Assembly: GCA_023634235.1 (NCBI GenBank) | Contig: JAMKCF010000007.1 | Span: forward strand, 17,304,592-17,368,591 | Direction: 5' to 3' | Source: Pisaster brevispinus | Taxonomy: Eukaryota > Echinodermata > Asteroidea > Forcipulatida > Asteriidae | DNA length: 64,000 bases | Part shown: in pieces, positions 36,435-45,999 of the stretch | Position numbering within the stretch: the stretch's first letter is position 1 | Layout: every line of letters begins with the position of its first letter | Translations under genes and position numbers: made by a program | Notes under the pieces: model-generated | The model's database searches: none | What the model saw: only the letters and a program-made list of their open reading frames with translations | What the model was told of the DNA's origin: nothing

Positions 36435-37040
36435 TGTGACTTAACAGTGAACACACTGTGAATCAATATGAATTGCCCAAAGATGTGTTCACACCAAGAA
36501 CACACTGGAAACACACAAAAAGTGCACATTGTGAGTCAACACTCTGTGAATCACTGTGAATTGTCCACAGATTTGTTTACACTGAGAACCAAATTTGAAA
36601 CACTGTGACAATTACACACAATGATTTGTCACAATGTTTAGGCCGTTGCATTTTTATTAGTTGGTTTACGGATTGCGGCGGCTTATTTTGTTGATAAACA
36701 AAAAACAAAAAAATCGGAAATCCATACCTTTTTTTCCTTTTTTTTTCTGGCCGGCTTAAATATTCAACCAAAACACACTGTGAAACTGATGTTTATTGTT
36801 CATTTATTTACCTATACAGTGAGTACACACTGTGACCAAACTGACAACTTCAAATTGTCCCCATTCCAGAGCTATGAAAAAAGTGTGAACGACTGATTCT
36901 GTAATATTTTGACTACACTGAGAACACACTCTGACCAATTTTGCATAGTGACGGTCCCTGCACTATGAAAGTAATGTGAATGACAAGTGATTTTGACACA
37001 GTTTGTCAATGCAGAGAACGCACTGTGACCACACTGCAAC
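36370..37040. repeat. degenerate repeat rich in 'cactgtgac / gagaacacac'
   Basis: Phrases such as 'cacactg(a)gaacacact' and 'cactgtga(a/c)(t/c)' recur about every 90-120 bp. The copies are strongly diverged and interrupted between 36640 and 36770. Confidence 0.6.
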
Positions 37041-37589
37041 CATTTATGTAATAAAATTACAGTGCAATATTACAGTGGTTTTGAAAAGAATATTTATAAC
37101 TAGACATGATTGCATTTGTGCACAAATGCCGAGCTGTTTCGCCATTACTTTTTCAAATTACTCAATTGAATATGAAAGTTTTTTTTGTATTCAAAGCAGT
37201 TATGATGTATCAAGCCTGTTTAAAAAAGAATTTGGATTATACCACGTTTTATTAGCAATTTATGACAAAAAGGTGCAAAAAATAAAAAAAATCATAAAAA
37301 ATCATGTGATGACATCATCATGACGTCATTTTAGAATTAACAAGAACTTGCCAATATCTAACAACCTTCCAAGTTTCAACATGATCACACTAATACTTCG
37401 GGAGATATACGACTTCAAAAAAGGCACGTTTAATGCCGCGTCACGTGACCCCCGATGACGTCATTGATCTGAAACTTCACACATATGATGGCTGCCTGAC
37501 AGTCAACATGTGTGTAAATTTTGAAGTGATTACACAAAACTTCACCACACACAACTTCAAAAAGTCCATTTTGAACATTTTTCAACCTG

Positions 37590-37604
37590 CCGCTAGAGGG
37601 CGCT
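37590..37604 (+). promoter_or_regulatory. CTCF-like motif
   Basis: CCGCTAGAGGGCGCT closely matches the animal CTCF core. It lies inside the 37-38 kb repeat. See findings for other occurrences. Confidence 0.35.
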
Positions 37605-37712
37605 CGTGTGTATCGTGACGTCATCAGTATTTTTTTAAAAATGCACACCCTTGCCAGACACTAACATCGTTGAAAGCATTTTCATAACATTTAGCACTTT
37701 TGAATTACGAGG

Positions 37713-37753
37713 CACTTCCGGTTTCGACCGGAAGTAGAGGTCATGTGAGGTCA
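37713..37753. promoter_or_regulatory. inverted ETS sites next to a perfect DR4
   Basis: CTTCCGG and CCGGAAG form an inverted ETS-type pair separated by TTTCGA, and AGGTCA-TGTG-AGGTCA (37738-37753) follows immediately. The same combination, more diverged, occurs in the 20-kb repeat. Confidence 0.4.
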
Positions 37754-38134
37754 CGCACACTGAATAAAATGAAGACCTAATTAATCCCTATACAATCCCG
37801 CAAACAGAAACCTACGGTCTCTTGTGGCTGATTTGTTACGGATTTTCAAATATTTAAGTTAGAAACCTTTAAGATGACATCACGTGACAGGTGATGACGT
37901 CATCATGACATCATTGTTTTAGGATCATTATTGCACCAATGCCTTTCATCACTGAAAGTTTCATTGCAATCGCTCTTTAGGAACTATGCAAAAGGCCGCT
38001 AAGAACGAATTGTGCGTTATGTCAATGGACTTCCTGTCTGAAAAATACAAATTAAAAAAACAATAATAAAAAAAAAAACTTTAACGGAAACAAGAGCTGT
38101 TTCGCTGCGCTGCGCAACGAAACAGCTAATTATT

Positions 38135-39060
38135 GTTTACTTATCATTTCATAGTTGTGGTGATCGAGGACATTGAACGAGTGCTCTTCTCACTAGTTTT
38201 GGTGGAACTTTATGAAAAAAATTGCCACCTTCAAGCCTTAAAGGATCACATTGTTTAAATATTTCTAAACAATTTCTTTGGGCAAGGTGAATAATTTCAT
38301 TTTCTTTGGATATGCGAAGCTTCTCCATCCTAGTTTTTTTGTGTTATTGCCAGATAAGCACTTGCCCGAACCATGAAGAAATCCTAAATGAAAGTAGGAA
38401 CTGTTTGGGAGTACCACTCATTTTATATACCGCCCTCTAGTGACAAGTTATAATGTATAATGCATCTCATGTACAATAAGCACTTCTTGAACATGACCCA
38501 AAGAGTTCTCAACAAGTCAAGCATCCAATGTCTCTTTCCTTCAAGTCTCAATTGTATGAACCCATTACAGGAACTTTCAACACAGGTAGCCTGGTTAATG
38601 TGCTGTGAGAGCATAGAATATCACAGGTCTTGAAAGGTTTCATGACCACTGATGGGCACACAGTATCATGTAGTAACCTCTCTAGGCACAAGCTGTTATT
38701 GAAAGGAAATGTTATTTGTTTCTCTGGTCAAGGTCACTTTCTAGGAACACTAAAAACAGCACTGCATCAAACCCAGCCCTGGCTAAAACAAGAGGCACGC
38801 AGGGTAATATCTATCAGTTTAATTTGTTACTTTGAGGTCTTGAATTGAAACTGTCTGCAGGAACTATTAAATATTTGCCAAGACTTAATTGTATGTTTTT
38901 CTATATTTACTCTAGGTGGGATCAATGAGTGGGGCCTTCAGTCAGTAAATGAGTTGACTCTTTCATACCCCAAGGAGGAAGAGGCTTGCAGACCTGGTGC
39001 ATTTCAACCCCCAAATGGTACTAATTGAAGAAGCTGCATGAGCAGAAACACAAGGCCTGA
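38135..39060. other. non-coding stretch
   Basis: No supported gene. A 'tagagggcg'-type motif is present on the minus strand at 38431-38444. Confidence 0.35.
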
Positions 39061-39079
39061 TACTTTGCATTCATGGTTT

Positions 39080-40300
39080 TTGCATAATTAACCGCATCCT
39101 TCCTGGACGTCAGTTTCAATCCGATGGACCCCAATACTGGGCATCAACTGCAACAGGTAGGAAGTTTTACTCATTGGATATGTGTCTATGTTTCATTGAT
39201 ATGGTTAAAGCCAGGGCAAACGAACTCATGTACATAGTAACTCATGTACAAATATTGTAGCAAAGATGTGGTAATCAAAGATGAGGAAATTTTCCAAAAT
39301 CATGGCAATAGAAAGCACTTCCATTGACATTCCCAGGTAAGCATTTGTAAGTTATTCTGTGTAAGTTCTCATTTCTAATGGAAGGGGGCAATCTGTCTTT
39401 AAAATCTTTTCAGGCCATGTCACTAGCAAGAGTTTTTTTGTTCTGCACTTTCGTAAGCACTTAAAAAAATTTTGTACTTCACAAAATATAAGATATTGAT
39501 CGGAGCTTTCTTACATTAGCTTAAAACATCTTAGGTTGTGATGTTTTCTCTTAGGTTGTGATGTTTTCAATTCACATCCTAATACCATGTATCAGGCATG
39601 CAACATCTCAGTGGATAAGCTGATTTCCCCTTTTCCTTTTCTTCTAATTTTGTGCCTTTGAAAATCTGAAAAGACTGTACATACATTTGTTTCATAGGCA
39701 GTTTCCTAATTTTGAAAAAATTAAGTTGGATGTTTGATGTATACAATTGTAACTCATAATTTTTAAAAAAAAGTAAAAAAAAAAAAAAAAAAATTTCACC
39801 CCAATTTCTTGTTATATAGGTTTACCCAAAGTAACACACCAGTTTTGTTGTTATTCTTTAAATTCTTTCCAAACCTATCACAGTTTTTAAACCAATAATG
39901 AGTGCACCGCCATGCAAAACCCCAAATATCTCTGACTGTATGAATTGAATATGTCTTGGTAATGGCTTTTAGGATGACTCAATAAATCAATGTATATCTT
40001 AAAAGATTGAGGGCAAATTGGACATGTAAGAATGTGAAAAACCAAACATCTGGATGATCAAGGATAAGGGTCATCAACAAAGCTTATATAAACCCATGTT
40101 CTTACTATTTATTTATAGGATCCTCTCGAGTCACTACAGATGTCTTCGAAAGGCTAAAGGTTTCATACGAGTTTGGACAAGAATTGGCACAGCAGGCCTG
40201 ATGTTTTACTCACTGTGTGCACCATACATGCCAAAGTATTGTGCTTTGATTGACTCCAAACCTGGACACCAACTTTAATCAGGTAGGAAGTTATTTTCAT
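39080..40300. repeat. diverged duplication, about 39110-39180 and 40210-40300
   Basis: Both places end with 'cca(a).actggg/ggacaccaactt...caggtaggaagtt', which would be a donor-like site after CAG. The surrounding words 'gcactttcgtaagcactt' (39447) and 'gtacttttgtgagcacttt' (40352) also match. I interpret this as two copies of a dispersed repeat or an old exon duplication. Confidence 0.35.
39765..39795. repeat. poly-A tract
   Basis: A nearly continuous A-run interrupted by one GT. It could be a retroposon tail, but no body was recognised upstream. Confidence 0.8.
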
Positions 40301-41305
40301 TATTGTTTTTACATGGCAAGTGATTGAAAGGGCAACCAAGTAGTGTGTTTTGTACTTTTGTGAGCACTTTCTGAGAGAGTTATGCCGTTTCCAAATTAGT
40401 GGCTTTACCTCAACGACTGTTTCAAAGGGTGTTGCTAAAAATGGCCTTTACTTCAACATATGATGACGCACCGATCCAGCAGTAGCCTAGGCTGCCTATT
40501 TGGACATGGTCTTATACTCATTGAGCTTTTGCCCAATTCCTAAAACCATCATATAAAAAATGTCACAAATGATGAGGTCTCTAATTGAGTCACTTCGGGG
40601 AACTTGTTTGATCATGTGTTCTTTGAGTCCATGGTCTGGCCATTCAGTTTGGAGTTTTTGTAAGCAGTTTGCCACTGATCACGGCTTCTTTGAGAAAAGG
40701 AATACCTCTCTGCTGAAAGAAATGTATTTTCTTTCCTTTAGATCTCTCATCATGCTGAAACTCTTTAAGATTTGGCTGAACCTTCTGTAACTTCTTTGAT
40801 TTGAACAACTAGGACCAAATTCATTTTTCTATTTAAGCACCAGTAGCTAAGCACAAACTAATGTTGCTTACTAAAATAAGGTTTCCAGCCAATGTAGTGT
40901 ATATGACTGGTGTCCTGCTTAGTTTTTTGCTGAGCAGTCTGTTAACTCTAGGGTCATTGTTTGGTATTTACTCCAAACATTACTGATCATAAAAAGTTAC
41001 TCGGTAAAATGCACTCAGGTAGTGGTAGCAAAAACTATTTTGATAATCAAAAAAAGAGAAAAGTATTTTGGTTTGGATAATTCATCAAAATCTATTGAAT
41101 ACGAAAAAAGGATTCATGCAATAATCATTTCGTTGGTGTCCATTTATCAATGCTGCCCCCAGAGATGCAGTTTCTCCCCATTTTCACCTCGCTAAACGTG
41201 GATGAAATTCGACGTTCAAAAGATATCATTCAGGTTTATGCTGATTTCTCATCAAGTAGACACTGTATTCAGCTGAAACATTTACATTTGACTTTTTAGT
41301 CTCTT

Positions 41306-44181
41306 TATAATGTAGCCTATAAATTAGCCTTGCATGAACAAAAACCAAACGATAAACTGTAACTTTAAGCAAAGTTTTCTGCTCAAGCAGCTCTTAAAAT
41401 TGGGCTCTTAGCCTTGTCACACGAGGCAACTTTTACAGGCAACTTGGAGGCAACCAACTGCAGTGCATGGTACAGGGCCACTTTGGTAGCACATGAGTCA
41501 TTTTTCAAACAATGTCTTATGATCCCCAAGATTTTTATATGAACAATGAATTGTGAATGTCTTTTCTTCATGGAGATTGCCTGGAACTGGTTGCCTGTAA
41601 ATTGCCTCGTGTGACATGGCCCTATAAAGGCCCACAGCACTGCTTAAGCAGAAGATTTTGCTGTGCAGACTTCTGCTTAGCTATTGTTAGTAGGCAGCCA
41701 TTCACAAAAGTACCTGGGGAATGCAATGTTGACTGGTTAACTATTCTTGCACGCACAATTGTTTCATGCTTTGAAAATTTCTGTGCTGAACTAAAATTTG
41801 AGCAAGTTTTCTGACTTTTGGGTAATCAGAATACATTTTACTTTCCAGTAGTGTTAAAAAATTATCTCAATATTTGTATAAAGTGAGGATTTGTTGACAA
41901 TAAGAGCATAACACAAATTATAGGTTGATCAAGTCTTACATCTATTACATTTTGGAAACCCTGTCGGGGTCTTACATTTAGTGTTTTTACAAGGGATAGT
42001 AAAGGAAATAAAAGGGTGCACTTTGAATGCTCGGGCATGTTTCACTATTGCTAGAGTTAAACACTGGAAACATGCTTGTGTAGACTTGCCCATGCACAAC
42101 TGTCATTGAATACAAGGTTTTCCTTTGACTTCAGTGAGGGCGCTATTCCTTTACAAAAAAAGTAAAAACACAACCACAGGAAATTGCACACAATATTTCT
42201 GTGGTTCTTTTGGACAATTCACCACAGGAAACCTCTATGGTACTTTCCCGTGGTAAGTTTTGGTATAATGTAGCCTATAAATTAGCCTTGCATGAACAAA
42301 AACCAAACGATAAACTGTAACTTTAAGCAAAGTTTTCTGCTCAAGCAGCTCTTAAAATTGGGCTCTTAGCCTTGTCACACGAGGCAACTTTTACAGGCAA
42401 CTTGGAGGCAACCAACTGCAGTGCATGGTACAGGGCCACTTTGGTAGCACATGAGTCATTTTTCAAACAATGTCTTATGATCCCCAAGATTTTTATATGA
42501 ACAATGAATTGTGAATGTCTTTTCTTCATGGAGATTGCCTGGAACTGGTTGCCTGTAAATTGCCTCGTGTGACATGGCCCTATAAAGGCCCATAGCACTG
42601 CTTAAGCAGAAGATTTTGCTGTGCAGACTTCTGCTTAGCTATTGTTAGTAGGCAGCCATTCACAAAAGTACCTGGGGAATGCAATGTTGACTGGTTAACT
42701 ATTCTTGCACGCACAATTGTTTCATGCTTTGAAAATTTCTGTGCTGAACTAAAATTTGAGCAAGTTTTCTGACTTTTGGGTAATCAGAATACATTTTACT
42801 TTCCAGTAGTGTTAAAAAATTATCTCAATATTTGTATAAAGTGAGGATTTGTTGACAATAAGAGCATAACACAAATTATAGGTTGATCAAGTCTTACATC
42901 TATTACATTTTGGAAACCCTGTCGGGGTCTTACATTTAGTGTTTTTACAAGGGATAGTAAAGGAAATAAAATGGTGCACTTTGAATGCTCGGGCATGTTT
43001 CACTATTGCTAGAGTTAAACACTGGAAACATGCTTGTGTAGACTTGCCCATGCACAACTGTCATTGAATACAAGGTTTTCCTTTGACTTCAGTGAGGGCG
43101 CTATTCCTTTACAAAAAAAGTAAAAACACAACCACAGGAAATTGCACACAATATTTCTGTGGTTCTTTTGGACAATTCACCACAGGAAACCTCTATGGTA
43201 CTTTCCCGTGGTAAGTTTTGGTATAATGTAGCCTATAAATTAGCCTTGCATGAACAAAAACCAAACGATAAACTGTAACTTTAAGCAAAGTTTTCTGCTC
43301 AAGCAGCTCTTAAAATTGGGCTCTTAGCCTTGTCACACGAGGCAACTTTTACAGGCAACTTGGAGGCAACCAACTGCAGTGCATGGTACAGGGCCACTTT
43401 GGTAGCACATGAGTCATTTTTCAAACAATGTCTTATGATCCCCAAGATTTTTATATGAACAATGAATTGTGAATGTCTTTTCTTCATGGAGATTGCCTGG
43501 AACTGGTTGCCTGTAAATTGCCTCGTGTGACATGGCCCTATAAAGGCCCATAGCACTGCTTAAGCAGAAGATTTTGCTGTGCAGACTTCTGCTTAGCTAT
43601 TGTTAGTAGGCAGCCATTCACAAAAGTACCTGGGGAATGCAATGTTGACTGGTTAACTATTCTTGCACGCACAATTGTTTCATGCTTTGAAAATTTCTGT
43701 GCTGAACTAAAATTTGAGCAAGTTTTCTGACTTTTGGGTAATCAGAATACATTTTACTTTCCAGTAGTGTTAAAAAATTATCTCAATATTTGTATAAAGT
43801 GAGGATTTGTTGACAATAAGAGCATAACACAAATTATAGGTTGATCAAGTCTTACATCTATTACATTTTGGAAACCCTGTCGGGGTCTTACATTTAGTGT
43901 TTTTACAAGGGATTGTAAAGGAAATAAAAGGGTGCACTTTGAATGCTCGGGCATGTTTCACTATTGCTAGAGTTAAACACTGGAAACATGCTTGTGTAGA
44001 CTTGCCCATGCACAACTGTCATTGAATACAAGGTTTTCCTTTGACTTCAGTGAGGGCGCTATTCCTTTACAAAAAAAGTAAAAACACAACCACAGGAAAT
44101 TGCACACAATATTTCTGTGGTTCTTTTGGACAATTCACCACAGGAAACCTCTATGGTACTTTCCCGTGGTAAGTTTTGGTA
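41306..44181. repeat. three tandem 958-bp units, nearly identical
   Basis: 'tataatgtagcctataaatt' starts at 41306, 42264 and 43222, an exact 958-bp period, and the third unit ends at about 44181. Reading the copies side by side I found only a handful of single-base differences (for example at 41634, 42971 and 43914), so the array is very recent. Each unit contains a small inverted-repeat element near its left end, an 85-codon minus-strand frame that I do not believe, and a right end made of 'cctgtggtaa'-type minisatellite words that continue beyond the array. Confidence 0.95.
41401..41634. mobile_element. inverted-repeat MITE inside the 958-bp unit
   Basis: The left end 'gccttgtcacacgaggcaac' and the right end, reverse-complemented 'gccatgtcacacgaggcaat', are followed by 'tttacaggcaac' on both sides, giving imperfect TIRs of about 45 bp. 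The same element recurs at about 42359-42592 and 43317-43550 because the whole unit was triplicated. Confidence 0.75.
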
Positions 44182-44430
44182 ATAAACATGCGGTAAAAAA
44201 ACATAGGAACATGAATTCCTGTGGCAATACTGCTGTGGTTATTTTTTTTGCTGTACACTTCCTGTGGTAATACTGTTGCGGTAAATTTCTAGTGGTAATA
44301 ATCGTGTGGTACAGTTCATGTGGTAATAATACGGTGGTAACTTTCCAGTGGTAATAATCTTGTGGTACAATTCCTGTTGTAATAATGCTCTGGTAATTTT
44401 TTAGGGTATTGTTCTTGTGGTACTTTTTTC
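44100..44430. repeat. minisatellite of 'cctgtggtaataat' type, about 22 bp
   Basis: Words such as 'ttcctgtggtaataatactgtggta' repeat with substitutions to about 44430. The minus-strand 105-codon frame across it consists of Tyr/His/Thr-rich repeats and is an artefact. The array overlaps the right edge of the third 958-bp unit. Confidence 0.8.
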
Positions 44431-44476
44431 CGACACCACTATGTCCAGACACCCATTGTGTATTTTCCTCACCGCA

Positions 44477-44500
44477 GCCCTAACCCTAACCCCAACCCTA
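44477..44500. repeat. short interstitial telomere-like sequence
   Basis: 'gccctaaccctaaccccaac' followed by 'cctag' is about four units of CCCTAA with one variant, the reverse complement of the TTAGGG-type telomere used by most deuterostomes. Too short to indicate a chromosome end. Confidence 0.7.
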
Positions 44501-45639
44501 GCGTGTAGATCAGAACGTTATCGGAACGTTGTCGGAAATTACGGGTGACAGAACACAGAGCAGTCGCCGAGACAAATGTATATCTTATTACTTTACACGC
44601 GTACGACCAGTTTGCATGAGCACCCCCAAAATCACATTTTTCATCTTCTCCAGAAAAATTTGCGGGCTTCTCTTCAACTTGAGCAGATTGTTAAAAGGGC
44701 CGTAGTCAATTTCACACGATCCGTCATCCCCAACCTTTCCCAATGGGCCTACTGTCAAGTGATCCATTGCACTTAACAAAATAATTTGGTAATTATTACG
44801 CCCGTCACTATCATGTGTATAAAGGGAAGCTGTACACAAAGCTCGAATAAAACAAATGGCACGTATATTATGTTTTTAATTACTTTTTAATTAAATCTTC
44901 AATGACTGGTTTGATTAAACACAGTGTTCAAAGTAAGAATTTTTTGAACGTGTCTCTTTTGTCATCCCCACCCCCTAAAAAAACAACAAGTTTTCAAAAT
45001 TACTTCAAAAAAACGCATTGTTCCTAAAATACATGCGCGATCTTAATTGCAAAAAACAAAACTTTGTTGTACTTTGTTTTTTTCTACGTCAAATTGTAAT
45101 AGCCGTGTCTTCCTTTGATTGGAACCTTATTTGAAATCTTACACATAAACAAATTCATGGTCACAGTGTCTGGTCGGCATGATTACAATCACAGCGACAA
45201 ATCAAATCGACCCTAGTGTCCTATTTAAATTTTAGTGGTATATTATTCAGCGACAGTTGGGTCCTTTCTCTTTAAATGGTGGACTTTTGCTGCTGCTGCT
45301 ATTGTTGTTTTGTGGTAATATACCTTGGTATCAAGCTTTGTATAGGTTTCTTTTTATGTTATTACAACGATGGTTTTGTTTCCAGTTACATTGGTCCTTT
45401 CAAAATGATCTTGTTCTTCACGAACAAGATACCAATTTGAAATCTGGCAACCCAGTGCACGCTACATTGTGTTAATTACAAAATGACGTATAGTTTCCAT
45501 ACACCTTAGGCAACATTTTGAAACATCAGCTTAGTGTAGAAGCATTTAGCCCACCTTGTTTGGCTGTTACATCTCTCTTTCAACACCGGTCTGATCATAG
45601 TCACCATTATTGTCCACCATCCGTACGTCTGCTCTAAGT

Positions 45640-45868
45640 TTTCAAAGTACGCGCAAGTCGTACCATCTTTGTATCGTGAAAGTCAGTAGAAAGTTGGGGC
45701 GCCTGGTCCGGACCGTAAATCATGAATATGCAGTGCGCTGACGTCGCTCAGTTTCTTCGTGGTGTGCGCATGACGCTGCTGTCTTGCCTTGAGTATTTCT
45801 CTTCAAATTTCGCTTGAAGTCGGGTACTCAGAATTCTCAAGTTCAACGGGCATTGTGCCTTAATAAAG
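45640..45868 (+). promoter_or_regulatory. CpG-rich promoter-like region
   Basis: CpG density rises sharply compared with the flanks (e.g. 'gcgcctggtccggaccg', 'gcgctgacgtcgctc', 'gtgcgcatgacgc'). It ends at an AAGATGGCGGC element overlapping the start codon of the candidate exon at 45869, a YY1-type arrangement common in TATA-less animal promoters. Confidence 0.4.
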
Positions 45869-45975
45869 ATGGCGGCGCCCGGTGGTGACTTATTTGAATA
45901 CAATTTGTTTCTTTTTATATGGGTATTCTTATTAGTAATTTTCAAAACGTCATATCTGGACGAATTAATTGCTTG
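45869..45975 (+). CDS. probable first coding exon of an unrecognised membrane protein
   Basis: ATG at 45869 is the first Met after an in-frame stop at 45815. The frame gives 35 codons and two bases of the next before a good donor, GCTTG|GTAAGC (45975/45976). The peptide starts MAAPGGDLFEYN and has a hydrophobic stretch at about residues 12-25 followed by Lys-Thr-Ser and an acidic end, so it looks like a signal anchor or first transmembrane segment. The CpG-rich upstream region and the AAGATGGCGGC start context support a real gene start. I do not recognise the protein and found no second exon in the next 18 kb; the gene may have long introns, or the exon may be spurious. Confidence 0.4.
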
Positions 45976-45999
45976 GTAAGCCCCTTCATGTGTCACAGT

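Larger units (their letters stand above)
37082..38130. mobile_element. palindrome-rich transposon or satellite domain
   Basis: The left side carries the perfect palindrome GCATTTGTGCACAAATGC (37112-37129) followed by 'gagctgtttcgcc'. The right side ends with a hairpin (38095-38127) whose stem is AGCTGTTTCG and CGAAACAGCT, preceded by 'aaacaag'. The interior contains four TGACGTCA palindromes spaced by multiples of roughly 140-160 bp and one 'cacttccggtttcgaccggaagt' core, linking it to the 20-22 kb domain. A 3'-terminal hairpin is reminiscent of Helitron-like elements, but the CTRR end is not seen, so the class stays open. No transposase remnant was found. Confidence 0.6.

Noticed and set aside
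39765..39795. Poly-A run as a processed-pseudogene tail
   Set aside because: No gene-like sequence precedes it and no target duplication is visible.
41383..43556. Three identical 85-codon minus-strand frames, spaced 958 bp
   Set aside because: They are copies created by the tandem triplication and overlap an inverted-repeat element. No domain, no splice context.
44135..44452. 105-codon minus-strand frame rich in Tyr, His and Thr
   Set aside because: Low-complexity translation of the 'cctgtggtaataat' minisatellite.
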